33,714 nucleotides of DNA from Chara braunii (Eukaryota; Streptophyta; Charophyceae; Charales; Characeae). The translations under genes and the position numbers were made by a program. The notes beneath the pieces are model-generated. The model did not search any database, was not told where the DNA came from, and saw only the letters and a program-made list of their open reading frames with translations. Where the stretch lies: assembly GCA_003427395.1 (NCBI GenBank), contig BFEA01000060.1, forward strand, positions 797,987-831,700, given 5' to 3'. Positions 19,481 to 30,162 of the stretch are shown in pieces (position 1 is the first letter of the stretch; every line of letters starts with the position of its first letter).

Positions 19481-19759
19481 CACCATATTCGCGCGCAAAA
19501 CAGGCGCAGGAAAGAAAGTCTTCCGTCCATCCATATTCCTACAAGAATTTCCCAGAGTTTTTAAGGTCAAGGCCGAGAACATCCGCGCGCGGAAGGTCGC
19601 GCGACATTCCGTTAATTCCGGGATTTCTAACTGTTGAGCCAAATTCCAAGCACACTCGTTAAGGCGCGCGAAATTCCCATGCATTTTCAATCAAAACAGA
19701 AAAAAAAGGAACTGACAGATTCCCACAAGGTACCTTTAATCGGGCACAGACAGAGGAGG

Positions 19760-19807
19760 GGAGAGAGAGAGAGAGAGAGATAGAGAGGGGGGGGGGGGGG
19801 GGGGGGG
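19760..19807 (+). repeat. (GA)n microsatellite plus 21-base G run
   Basis: About ten GA units followed by tagaga and an uninterrupted run of about 21 G, then gagggaagggg. Long G homopolymers are prone to sequencing and assembly error, so the exact length is uncertain. Confidence 0.9.
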
Positions 19808-19899
19808 AGGGAAGGGGATCTCGAGGTCGAACTAAACACATCTGGATGTAGAGAAAACACGGAAAAAAGAAAGGGGTCCGAAAGATGGCGCAGGTCCAG

Positions 19900-20870
19900 A
19901 AGCTAGTACGTCACATATCGTTGTCTTTCAGGAGTCTGACCAACACCTTAAATATGAGGGCCTCACTTTCTCTTTGCAGGTCGATTATCCCTAGTCCCCC
20001 TTTGCTCCTTGGCTGCATTAGTATATCCCATTTGACCTGGTTAATGCAGCCTTGGGCCTTGGTGTCGTTTCTCCAGAGATAGGTCGTAAGGGCCTTTCTG
20101 AGCCAGGCTCTAGAGTATTGTTTTGGTTTGAGTGGCCACATTGCCAGTTTGTACCAGATTGATGTCAACACAACATTGTTGATTGCTACTAATTTGCTAG
20201 TGCTCTCCCTACGAGGGAGGTGTGCAGACCCTCCCATCGGCCTCGACGGTCAACCGCGAGGTCCACCAGCATGTTCCCATGATCTCATGGGGGACCGAGT
20301 GCTGTTAGTCTCACAGACTCTCACTCCCATAATTCGCAGGGCTGTGTCTTTTGCTGCCCATGAGACCTATGGCTCTGGCGGCGGGCCGATGTCCTGTGGA
20401 TGCAGTCACCATCCCTCAGTTTTAGAACCCCAATTGACTTTCCTGTCTGCTGCCAGTGAAAACAGATGGATAACTTGTATCAAAGCGCAGAGGTTTTGGT
20501 TGTCTGATTAGCACCGTAAGGTCGTCTGCGGACAACGATGTGATCGGTATGAGATGCTCAGGCAGCTCTGGAATGGGGATTCTGTGGATCTGTGGGTGGG
20601 CTCTAATAAGGGCGGCCAAAAACTCCATTACTATAACGAATAACAGGAGCGCAATGGGGTCTCCTTGTCTAGCCAACCTCTGAAGGAAGATCGGAGCTGC
20701 CAAGTGGCCATTCAACGTTATATTTGTTGACGCCGACCTATGCAGGAGTTGCACCCAACACTGGTCCAAAGTTCATCTTGGTGAGGCACATATCCATAAC
20801 TCCCAGTCGACGTGGTCGGAGGCTAACTGAGACCAATGACTGCAAAGCTTCAGATCTCTGTAACAGTTCT
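19900..20870 (-). pseudogene. LINE A reverse transcriptase fragment
   Basis: Three pieces on the - strand. DHVDWE (near 20803-20820) is followed, after a frame change, by MDMCLTKMNFGP. Then, with another change, come ITLNGHLAAPIFLQRLARQG, DPIALLLFVIVMEFL and LSADDLTVLI (codons of SADD at 20521-20532). After more breaks, INNVVLTSIWYKLAMWPLKP, TTYLWRND and SKGGLGIIDL lie at 19911-20190. These are RT palm and thumb motifs of plant-type LINEs, with FADD changed to SADD. The copy is truncated at both ends, has several frameshifts, and belongs to a subfamily distinct from LINE B. Confidence 0.82.
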
Positions 20871-21281
20871 GCGTCAGTTTTGAACATCTTCCCTTCGACA
20901 ATTGAGGAGGCACCTAAGCACACCCTAAGCCACGAGTGCATCCGAGCCTCTTTTCTACGAGGCTGATTTCCCCTGCGCAACAAGCGTTGCTGAAATGCCA
21001 GCGCAGTGCTTTTGTTTTTGCTTTGCCCGACACCGCCAGCCACTTTGGTCTAGTTGCCCTGAGGCTCCGAGATTTTATGAATGACTCAATCCTGATCCTT
21101 AAGTTGGTTGGGGCAATGTACTGGTGGTTTAACACCCCTGTGCCTGCACTCTTTGTAGACAAACCATGAGTATGGAAGCAGAATGGAAACAAAAAAGGAA
21201 TGATGCTTGATAACGTAGTCAGATACATTGCAAGGCACTTACTGAATAAAATCTACAGGAGCCCAGAGGTGAGGTCCCTTT
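20871..21281. other. Unassigned stretch before the gap
   Basis: It may be upstream LINE A sequence, since LINE RT normally extends further, but I could not match the usual FI.GR..DN motif in any frame. Confidence 0.4.
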
Positions 21282-21804
21282 TTTTTTTTTTTTTTTTTTT
21301 TNNNNNNNNNNNNNNNNNNNNNNNNNNNNNNNNNNNNNNNNNNNNNNNNNNNNNNNNNNNNNNNNNNNNNNNNNNNNNNNNNNNNNNNNNNNNNNNNNNN
21401 NNNNNNNNNNNNNNNNNNNNNNNNNNNNNNNNNNNNNNNNNNNNNNNNNNNNNNNNNNNNNNNNNNNNNNNNNNNNNNNNNNNNNNNNNNNNNNNNNNNN
21501 NNNNNNNNNNNNNNNNNNNNNNNNNNNNNNNNNNNNNNNNNNNNNNNNNNNNNNNNNNNNNNNNNNNNNNNNNNNNNNNNNNNNNNNNNNNNNNNNNNNN
21601 NNNNNNNNNNNNNNNNNNNNNNNNNNNNNNNNNNNNNNNNNNNNNNNNNNNNNNNNNNNNNNNNNNNNNNNNNNNNNNNNNNNNNNNNNNNNNNNNNNNN
21701 NNNNNNNNNNNNNNNNNNNNNNNNNNNNNNNNNNNNNNNNNNNNNNNNNNNNNNNNNNNNNNNNNNNNNNNNNNNNNNNNNNNNNNNNNNNTTTTTTTTT
21801 TTTG
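21282..21804. other. Assembly gap of 490 N flanked by poly(T)
   Basis: A T run at about 21281-21301 leads into 490 N (21302-21791), followed by another T run to 21803. Open frames spanning the N are meaningless. The T runs may be two poly(A) tails of - strand retroposons or one long homopolymer that broke assembly. Confidence 0.97.
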
Positions 21805-21810
21805 CTTTTT

Positions 21811-21908
21811 CGTACGGGGGCGTACAAGACGTACAGGTTCCCGTACAGGTTCCCATACGGATCCCGTACAGAAATAACCTGTACGTTTCGTACGGGAAGC
21901 CCCCGTAC
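21811..21908. repeat. GTAC-rich imperfect inverted repeat
   Basis: The left arm 21811-21839 (starts cgtacgggggcgtac, ends gtacaggtt) is mirrored by the right arm 21876-21908 (aacctgtacg, then cgtacgggaagcccccgtac). The loop holds two copies of cccgtacaggtt-like sequence. GTAC occurs nine times in about 105 bases. The unit lies between T runs at 21792-21803 and about 21942-21966, so it may be a small foldback element. Confidence 0.72.
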
Positions 21909-21966
21909 ATGTACTCTATGCAACATAGCTCCCAAGGTCCTCTTTTTTTTTTTTTTTTTTTTTTTT

Positions 21967-22274
21967 CCTTTTAGAATCCAAGGTGTTGTAAAGGCCAGTT
22001 ACTAAGCACACATTGATCGCCGGAAAAGGTCAGTTGTGGTCACCGTCAGGAGACTATGCCACCTTCGATCCCATCCTCGCGTCAATACTCCTAGCGCACC
22101 CCTATCCCTACTATCCTACCTCAGTGTGACCAGCACTCAGGACCATAACCCTACCAGTATCGAGGGGAACTTGGACCGAACAGTAGTGACAGACACCAAG
22201 GCTAGAGGCCCAGCCCTGGTGGAAGTGCAGTGGTATGGGAACTTCAGACACCGGGATCAAGCAATCACCTATTA
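21967..22274. other. Non-coding stretch, nothing recognised
   Basis: Ordinary-looking DNA between the last T run and the tandem repeats. The 79-codon open frame shows no domain or repeat signature. Confidence 0.45.
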
Positions 22275-22800
22275 ACCCCTAAGTTGACCGACCAGTAAAT
22301 CACGCCCTTTACTCTCCCACCACAGACCTAGCTGTATATTTAAGGTGGGGTACTTATCATCGAGACGCCTATCATCATCACCAGTTGGATCCCACCAAAC
22401 CAACCAGTGACTCACACCCTCTACTCTTCTACCACAGACCCTAGCTGTATTTTTGAGGCGGGGTACTTGTCATCGAGACACCTATCATTATTATCAGTTG
22501 ATTGTGATCTCCACCCAGCCCTATGGTTGTGTGTGTTTGTGTGTGTGTGCCCCTAAGTTGACCAACCAGTAACTCACACCCTCTACTCTCTCACCACAGA
22601 CCTAGCTGTATATTTAAGGTGAGGTACTTATCATCGAGACACCTATCATCATCAGCAGTTGGAACCCGCCAGACCAACCATGACTCAAACCCTCTACTGT
22701 CCCACCACAGACCCTAGCTGTATTTTTAAGGCGGGGTACTTATCATCGAGACGCCTATCATTATTATCAGTTGATCATAACCTCCTCCCGACCCTATAGT
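22275..22800. repeat. Two ~270 bp tandem units, each with two ~110 bp subunits
   Basis: 'cccctaagttgaccgaccag' at about 22276 recurs as 'cccctaagttgaccaaccag' at about 22550. Each unit holds two subrepeats built on 'accacagacc(c)tagctgta', 'ggggtacttatcatcgagac' and 'cctatcat', with starts near 22290, 22405, 22568 and 22680. Each unit ends in 'tatcagttgat', a 'ccctat.gttgtgtgtg' segment and a TG microsatellite. This is the host DNA into which LINE B later inserted. Confidence 0.85.
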
Positions 22801-22940
22801 TGTGTGTGTGTGTCTGTATGTGTGTGTTGGTGAGGTTCTGTGTATGTTTGTAGTGTGTGTGGACCCGATTTCGTAGCAGACGCTGCTCCCCACCATGGAG
22901 CATCAGCGGAGTGGGTATTCGTGAGAAGTGTTCATATCAT
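22775..22940. repeat. Direct repeat, left copy (interrupted by LINE B)
   Basis: It runs from tatcagttgatcataacctc through the TG run, 'ttggtgaggttctgtgtatg', 'gacccgatttcgtagcagac' and 'accatggagcatc' to 'gagaagtgttcatatcat'. The same series recurs at 30069-30276. Together they look like neighbouring units of one tandem repeat split by the LINE B insertion. Confidence 0.85.
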
Positions 22941-22952
22941 TATCAGTTGATC
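22941..22952. other. LINE B target-site duplication, left copy
   Basis: TATCAGTTGATC directly adjoins the poly(T) (the - strand A tail) of LINE B. The identical 12 bases are at 30069-30080 on the other side. The same word also occurs at 22775-22786 as part of the host repeat, so a partner by chance has to be considered, but both copies sit exactly at the element borders. Confidence 0.82.
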
Positions 22953-23216
22953 TTTTTTTATTTTTATTTTTATTTTATAAAAAAAAAGCTCCGATCTATT
23001 GGTGGGGAGCACCACCTGCTGGAAAACGGGTCCAGCGTCCCTTACATAAAACTTTGATTGAACATAATATCAATCCAAAATCCTCATATCCTAGAATGGT
23101 GTTGTACTATTCATGGAACTCTAGATGCCTCTTCAGCCATACAAAATGACCGCTAGAAAAAAAGGGATTAACCTAGCATCTATCTCCATAAACTCCCACT
23201 TTTCTAATAAAATCGT
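22953..23216 (-). other. LINE B 3' UTR with terminal hairpin and A tail
   Basis: After the ORF2 stop, the - strand ends in 'taagggacgctgg', 'gcaggtggtgctccccacc' (which can fold as GGTGG...CCACC), 'aatagatcggagct', then the A-rich tail. The same terminal block follows a T run at 30961-31025, so it marks the 3' end of a family. In LINEs such 3' structures are where the reverse transcriptase recognises its RNA; that role here is inference. Confidence 0.7.
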
Positions 23217-26200
23217 CTATCCTCCCTCTTCCCCCCCAAACCATCCCAGATCCACTAGAGCCAGAGCGGAGGGAGGAAAAGGGTCATAAAAACACTCAGG
23301 TGATCTTAAGGAAGCTCCTGGATGGATATCAAACCAATTGTAGAAAGTAATCTGGTAATCTCGCTTAAAGGTCACCTGATCCTCTTCTCCTCCTGGCCAC
23401 TCCACCTTCCCCAATTTCTCCCTTAATGCATCCCCTAACCATTCCAAACTGAATTTTATGATTCTTTGTGTGATATCCTTCTTTTGTTTATATTCAATCA
23501 TTTTGACTTTCGTTTTTTCCCATTGAAATCTTATTTCAGATTGAATAAATTGTTGAATTGTATCCACTGCTTCCTGTTTTCCAACTATAACTCCTTCAAT
23601 GGCTCTTATACATCTTTTATGCCATAATGCCCATAGCACCGCTTTCCTGCTTAATTGGAATAAGTTTTGTTGAAACTGCGATAGTTCGATCATAACAGGA
23701 TTCCAGTGACCAAGAAGAATAGCCCTCCACTCCCATGGCCAATCCAGGCCTGTTAGTATTTTTCATAGATAGTCCCATAATCTCCAAAGTAATACAGAGT
23801 CAGGGCATTGTAGGAAGATGTATTCAATAGTTTCTCTGATTTTCCTACTTGGAAAGGCTTGAACATAAGATATGCACCATGGTACTGCCTTACCCTTTTG
23901 CTCAAGAGAAGAATGGTGTATTAACCAATCATTAGTGGGTAGGCACCTATGTATTATTTGCCACTGTAAAGACGCAAACTTAGTTGGCCTCTCCTTCAGG
24001 TCTTTGTACCACTTCACTGGTTTGATTAGATCCTTGTTTATGTTTAGGTGTCTATACCATCGATCCTGTATTATTTCAGACCGACCTATTTTAGGTCGAA
24101 GTAGCCTATAAGAGGTCTTTACACTCAAGGATTGAAGTCGTAAGGGTTTGTTTATCTTGTTTAGCCGCCATACCCATTCAACTGGATCTAAAGGAAGCTC
24201 TGGTATAGGACACTGAGGTAGAAAAATTTGCCACCCTTTTTTCTCCGTACAGTATATAGCTCTTATCCTAAACATTTCCTCAAAGCTTGAGAAGATGGCC
24301 ATGTCTTGTTTTTCTTTTGAAATTTTGTTGTTCTTGTGAATCTTAAAAATATTTACCAGGGAACCTTCTTCGTGTATATCCATGATTTGTCCTATTGACT
24401 TGGCTCCACCCTTACGATTTAAACACACCCAGTCCATTGTTCGGAACTCCGGGCCTTTTTTAAGCAGCATTGTCCAAGCCAAAGGAATAGATGACGTAAT
24501 TTCTTCAAAATTATTTATTAGATTGTGTGCATATTTAATCACTTTTCTAAGTTCTTCCACAGTCTTCCAGGTTTTGTTCATTGGGTTCCACAAATCCTTT
24601 ATTCTTACTACTCCATTCTTGACCCAATTTGACCAAGGTGATTTTTAGTTTATAAAGACTCTACCATTATGGTTAGTAATCCATCTATTACCAAAAAGGG
24701 TTTGTCGTAAGACTTCTTCAAGTCTTTCAGGTTTGGCCTTATCCGGCAAAGGTATCTCTCGCCAGGTCCTCAATAAGTTAGCCAAAAATCCGTCCAGTCT
24801 TTCCCTAGCCCTTGTGTCATTTTGATGCATTCGGGTAGGAGGGATAAACCAGTATCTATCCTCTATCCATGTCAAGGGATGCACTTCCTCTGTAGTTTGA
24901 GGGGCTAATTTACGAATCTGCTCTAGTGCTAGATCCCTTCATGGTATATCTGTAGTTAGGATTAAACGTTTTACAATTTGAAGAGCCAAAGCCTGACACT
25001 GTGTTTTTGGGTCAATAAGTCTTATCCCTCCTTTAGTCTTTGACTAGATTTAAGTCTTCCAGGCAACTCTTGGAATTACATGTGGTAACTCATGATCCCC
25101 TCTCCAAAGGAATGGTGCAAGCTGTCTTTGTATATTTTTTTTGGGCTTCGTACTCAAAGGCCACAACAATGACTTGTACCAGATTGATGTCAGAACCACA
25201 TTATTAATTATCAGTGCTCTCCCAAAGATTGAAGTGTGTTTGTTTTTCCACACCCTCATTTTTTCCATCACCGGAGAAGAGATCCATATGTCATTAGAGT
25301 TCGGCTTTCCTTGTGATGTGAGAATTATTCATAATACCCTTATGGGTGCATCCAAGGGGATTCATTTAATATCAAGGAGTTTTTGAGGCCTTACTCCTTG
25401 TGAATGGATCCACCAACCCAATGTTTTATTCCCCCAATTAAAAACATATCGGATAAGGCTGAAAATTTATCCATTATTGCCTTAATTTCCTCAAATATGA
25501 ACTGGTACCATAGGTACTTTCACTGCAAAAGATGCAAAAAAGCAATCCATAGCAATATTTGACGTCGTTCGTTAAATTCTGTTGTTAATAAGATTTGTAA
25601 ATTAGTGGTTCCCGTTTGAAACAAAATCAATAAAATAGCAGGCCTCCATCATGATTGTCAGATCGTCTGCAAACATAGAGTAAATTGGGATTGCATCCTT
25701 AGGAAGGTTAGCTATCTTTAACCGCTGAATGTTTTGATTTTTTCTCAAATTAATTTCTAATGCTTCCATGATGATGACAAAGAGGAAGGGAGCCAGGGGA
25801 TCTCCTTGTCTAACCGATCTCTGAAGAAAATTTTTTGGCGACAGTAAACCATTCACTTGTACCCTGGTAGCGACATTCGTATGTAGAATCTGGATCCATC
25901 TCCTCATTTTCGGTCCAAATTTTAACTTGATTAGACATGTTTCCAGAAAACGCCAATCTACATGATCGTAAGCCTTTTCGAAATCTATAAATATAAAGGC
26001 CGCATTGTTCTGATTTTGTCTCGATAACTTAATTGTTTCGTTGATTAGCAGCACATTATCCCGTATATTTCTCCCCTGAATAAACCTAGTTTGAGAAGGG
26101 TGAATGATATCGCTCATTACAGGAATGAATCTGTTAGCTATTGCTTTAACTAACATTTTATAGACCACGGTTAATAAAGTGATTGGTCTGTAATTCCTTG

Positions 26201-27896
26201 TATTTGTCTTATCTCCTTTTTTGTATAAAAGGGTTATGATACCTTGGCCCACAATCTCTCTCATACACCCTGATTCCTGAACATGTTTGTAGTATTCCAT
26301 GAGATCCTCTGCCAAATTAACCCACATTGCCTCCCAGAATTCCTTAGGCAGACCATCTATCCCTGGAGTTTTATCTTCATCCATCTGCCATAGAGCAGTC
26401 CAGATTTCCTCCTTAGTGATTGTAGCTTTCAATTTCTCTTTTTGTTCTAGGGTTAATTTATGTGTAAGAGGTTCGAGGAAGTCACTTATTTCTTGGTCTG
26501 ATATGGCTGGATTAGTCGTGGATGTGTACAAATTTTAAAAAAAGTCATATGCCACTTTTAGGCTACTTGCTGAAGAAATCGGTTCGAGGTGTGGGGATAA
26601 CCAAGGATCGATCAGAGCTTCTATATTTGTTCTTTTAACTCTTGCTTTAGCAACTGCTTTAGCAAGAGCAAAGAAAGAGGAATCAATTTGGCCCTCTGAT
26701 TGGTATCTAGATAGTTGACTCCTAATGAGATATCCTTGCCACCTATTTTGAGCTAGGGAGAAGAGTTGATTCCTGAGTTCTGATGGTTGATTAGTTTTCG
26801 AATGATCCTGCTGTTCGTATTTAAGTACTTTCTCATGAATTTTCATTTCTTGTTCGTGTTTTCGCTTAGCAATTGCTTTGAAAAATTCGTTGCATTTTTT
26901 TGCTAGGAAGCATAGTCCACAGTTGAACCGGGAGATGTAGGATTCATGCTTGTCTTTCGTGCATTGCCAATATTTCCAAACATCCTTAATGTAATTTTTA
27001 AAATCCGTTCTTTTTAAGAGGGAGGAGTTGAGTTTATAATTTTTTTTTCCTCTATCCGGTTTCTTCCTAAAATTCAATAGGATGACACACACCTTGTGAT
27101 CTGCTCCTGGCCATGGGCTTTGGGAAAAGATGTTTACCCCTACTAGCGCATGATCTAGATCCTCTGACATAAGTATTAAATTTATTCTAGATCTAGATTG
27201 ATTGGGCGTACCTGTATTTTTGATACATGTGAATAATCTTTCCTGTGGGAAAAACCTACGGTAAATGTCATATAAATTTTAAGTATCACACAATTGTTGG
27301 ATAATTATTTCATCGTTCTCTATATAGGCAGGGTATGGTGAAGGAATTTTTCATTTGTCCATCCATCTATCTGGTGCCGCATTAAAGTCCCCTGCCATTA
27401 TAACTGGGATACCATTCGGTATATGACCCCGAATATCATTAAAGAATTGTTTGCGTTCTTGTACCTCATTCGGACCATAGACATTGATTACACACACTAT
27501 CGCTATTTCCAGCATTACCAGTGTTGAAATCCACATTCCGTTCTCCTGATCTGCTTCCCAGTGAATCACCTTTGCTCTAGAGTCTGGAGGAACCCATACG
27601 GCAACCCCTGCTGACCCACTACGTTTTGCGTGGACTTGGAACATTTGGTGAGGCCATATGAGGTTGTGTGTTCGATTGTGAGCCGGAGAATCCGTAAGAT
27701 GAGTCTCTTGTATGCATATCAGATCCGGTCATGATCTTCCTCCTACACCTTGTAGTTGTTCTATGATCGCTCTTCTTTTGAGTGCATCAGTTGTGGCCAA
27801 ACCATTAACATTAAGTGTCCTTAAATCCAGATCCGTTGTTCGCGTTGCCCTCACCTAGGATGGATTTTTTCCATACAAAGCTTGTATTGCCTCCAT
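23217..27896 (-). pseudogene. LINE B ORF2: endonuclease + reverse transcriptase
   Basis: One frame spans 27896 (ATG, MEAIQALYGK) to 23217, about 1560 codons, with stops at 27855, 27729, 27351, 27279, 26535, 25602 and several more, and a stretch of roughly 25290-25620 that reads better in another frame. Domains in order: AP-type endonuclease (LRTLNVNGL, ICIQETHL, CVINVYGPN, MAGDFNAAPDRW; 27100-27820); a linker; RT (FIQGRNIRDN, IFIDFEKAYDHVDW, RSVRQGDPLAPFLF, MFADDLTIM with FADD at 25662-25673; 25600-26530); thumb (INNVVLTSIWY, APFLWRGD; 25050-25240); and a zf-RVT-like region (RWYRHLNI, FASLQWQIIHRCLPTNDWLI, YIFLQCPDSVLLWRLW; 23763-24100). The product nicks target DNA and primes reverse transcription there. 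Key acidic residues remain, so the damage is mostly nonsense mutation. Confidence 0.9.
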
Positions 27897-29733
27897 CCTT
27901 AGTCAAACCGAGGGTAACTATCTATTATATAGCCTCACTCATTCTCCTCCTTCTATGGAAGTCGAGGAGGTGAGTATTCCGTTACGAAGAATAGAGCATA
28001 GGAAAGATGACACCTCCGCGACCGACCATACTACATTAGCCTTAATCTTTAGTTGCTGCAGATCTAGTAGAGTTGCACGGGAAAACCATCTAAGACCCGC
28101 TTCCTTATTATCCTCGAATTTCACAAATGTATCCCGCTTTGCCATCTTAGCCTGATCCCCCATTAGTGTGAGTGTAGCTTGAGGTCCTGGGTCGTACTGT
28201 TTTGATAGAAAATCATGTAGGTCCCTTTTAAACATCTTGTCTCCCGGGCTTTGGTAATCTATGTGTGTGGACCATCCTCTCAATGTCACTCCCCCATACT
28301 GATCCTGACCTATTGGGGAAAGACCAACTTCCCACTTCCCGCCTTTCTTTCGTACTGGTATTACCAAGTTGCCTCTAGGAGAAGGTGAAGCTACCGCGTA
28401 GCTTTTCTCTAGTGCATGACTTATTCTCATTCTCTTGCCTGGCTCCACTCCTTCTTTCATGCTAATCTTGATTGTTCCTTTTGAGTGAGAGTCTAAATTC
28501 TCAACCACATTTTCTCCTTTTGTTACCTCTTCTGCTTCTATTTTTTCTTCCTTCGTTTTTTTTGAAAAAGAATCACATTGGTCTTCTTTACTTATTTCTT
28601 CTACCGTTAAACCCTCCTCTCCTTCCTTGGTTATAATTGAATTTTTGCTACTTGTTGATCCTTCACTCACCAGGTTTTCCTCCTGTCCTGAATCATATTT
28701 CTCTTGGATATCTTCTCTCTTTGCGTTTGATTCTGGTGGCTGAAACATTCCTGCCACAATAGTTAAAATTCCCTGGCTTATTCCTGACCAGCTAGCTCCT
28801 TCTGGTAGACCTTGCTCCAAAACCTTGTTGAGACTGGGACTGCCACTTAATAGATTATAAAGTTGAATGTATGAGGTGTCCCAAAATTCAACCGAGTAAT
28901 TCCCACTTGTCTTGTTTTGTGAGGATGTTGTTTCTATTGTATTGAGGTCCATGTCTTTATTTGGCCCTGTGATTTGTTTCCTTTTCCTTTTTTTCCTTTC
29001 CCCTCCCTCTTGTCTTGCAATTATAGCACCCTCCTCCTCATCATTTTTCTCTCCTATTTCGATCTTTGTTTCTTCTGTCTCAATATCAGGTCCTTCCTTC
29101 TCGAGTAGGAAAAAGGAGCCCCTATTTCCTTGAATCATGTAATCGGCAGGTTTTGGTTCTGGTAAAGTGTTCTTGCCATTATTGATTGCTTTCCTACCCT
29201 TAAGCACCGGTCTCCATTGTTGTTGGATTATAGCCTTAGTCTGAGAGGCTGATGCTCCTGTAGTTGTTCCCTTTTCCTCTGAGGTAGAGGCACCTTGTGT
29301 CCCATCCTCTGCTGACAGCTCAGATGTTGAATTTTGAGAAGAATTTCCTTTCTTTATAGTCCTTGGTGAAGCCTCTGGCGGTACCCATGAGTCTGGTGGC
29401 TTAGCCTCCCAATTGGGTTCTTCCTGACGTTCCCGTGTCCAGCCTTGGGCAACCTCTCCCTTTTACCTTCTATATATACCCACCCCTCGTGTCCCGCATC
29501 CACCGTACGCCACAAATTTGGTTTGAAAGGGTCTCGAATAAGTCTTCTTGTGGCTCGATTCTTCTTTATCGGATTTTGAGTACATGACGGATCTGTACTC
29601 AGATGACCATAAGCCCTGCACCTAAAACACCATGGTCTCAACTTATGTGCCGTGTGAATATGGTATTCGCGACCCCCTACCCTGTAAGGAATAACATCGT
29701 CTATATTGAAGGGTGTATTGGTCGGGTGATTAA

Positions 29734-29931
29734 AGCACCAGTACCTTTCCCGCGTGGGAAAATAGCGGGCCTCGGGCAGGCGTCCGACCTTTTCGGAGAC
29801 CGAAACGACATGACGGTCACCGATCGGATTTATCAAAGGCAGTCGTCGTCGGACCCGACCTCCGAAGATTCACGAGATTGGCAAAACTGCCAGTTTTCCC
29901 TATTTTCCCACGCGGGAAAGGTACTGGTGGT
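29734..29931. mobile_element. 198 bp MITE with perfect 30 bp TIRs and TTAA target site
   Basis: The left end 29736-29765 (starts caccagtacctttcccgcg) is the exact reverse complement of 29900-29929, with two outer bases partly matching. TTAA flanks both sides (29730-29733 and 29932-29935). Leaving out the element plus one TTAA joins the LINE ORF1 frame cleanly (...DYLMLAL then NHPTN...), which shows it is an insertion and fixes the borders. TTAA duplication is typical of piggyBac-type transposition and of some other TTAA-targeting families. The element has no coding capacity, so it would depend on a transposase elsewhere. Confidence 0.9.
29744..29760. promoter_or_regulatory. E2F-like sites in MITE terminal repeat
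   Basis: Inside the terminal repeat is tttcccgcgtgggaaa: TTTCCCGC matches the E2F consensus TTTSSCGC, and the flanks TTTCCC/GGGAAA are self-complementary. The right end (about 29905-29920) carries the mirror copy. Binding is inference from the consensus only; the motif may simply be part of the transposase recognition sequence. Confidence 0.4.
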
Positions 29932-30068
29932 TTAAGGGCTAGCATCAAATAATCATCCCTTTTTGCCGCGAATGCTGGAAGGGGACCTATGAAGTCTACA
30001 ATATCGTAATTGATCCCAAAATCATATATGAAGGCTGCTTGTATTTCTATTGGAATGTGTCGAAATTC

Positions 30069-30080
30069 TATCAGTTGATC
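30069..30080. other. LINE B target-site duplication, right copy
   Basis: TATCAGTTGATC, identical to 22941-22952, immediately follows the 5'-truncated end of LINE B and continues into atgacctcctcccg of the host repeat. Confidence 0.82.
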
Positions 30081-30122
30081 ATGACCTCCTCCCGACCCTA
30101 TAGTTGTGTGTGTGTGTGTGTG

Positions 30123-30162
<40 letters not shown>

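Larger units (their letters stand above)
22953..30068 (-). mobile_element. LINE B, 7.1 kb non-LTR retrotransposon, 5' truncated
   Basis: It lies between two copies of a 12 bp target-site duplication. On the - strand the order is ORF1 (zinc knuckle, acidic C-part), ORF2 (AP-type endonuclease, reverse transcriptase, zf-RVT-type region), a 260-base 3' UTR and an A-rich tail of the form A(7)TA(5)TA(5)T... at 22953-22989. ORF1 is already open at the first base of the element with no upstream ATG, so the copy is 5' truncated, as LINE copies commonly are. It is dead: ORF1 has a frameshift and a MITE, and ORF2 has multiple stops. Confidence 0.9.
27939..30068 (-). pseudogene. LINE B ORF1 (zinc-knuckle, RNA-binding)
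   Basis: From the truncated 5' end it reads EFRHIPIEIQAAFIYDFGIN and DDYLMLAL. It is then broken by the MITE (29734-29931) and continues NHPTNTPFNIDDVIPYRVGG and the zinc knuckle WCFRCRAYGHLSTDPSC (C-X2-C-X4-H-X6-C, codons about 29582-29632; the last spacing is longer than the usual X4). Near 29455 (cctctccc) a 1-2 base change shifts the frame. In the new frame it goes EVAQGWTRERQEEPNWEAKP and on through a Ser/Glu/Lys-rich low-complexity part to LLDLQQLKIKANVVW and the stop at 27939. ORF1 proteins of plant LINEs bind the element RNA; the N-terminal DUF4283-like part is mostly missing here. Confidence 0.82.

Noticed and set aside
21200-21935. Open frames of 223-238 codons across the gap
   Set aside because: They consist almost only of undetermined bases and poly(T)/poly(A) codons.
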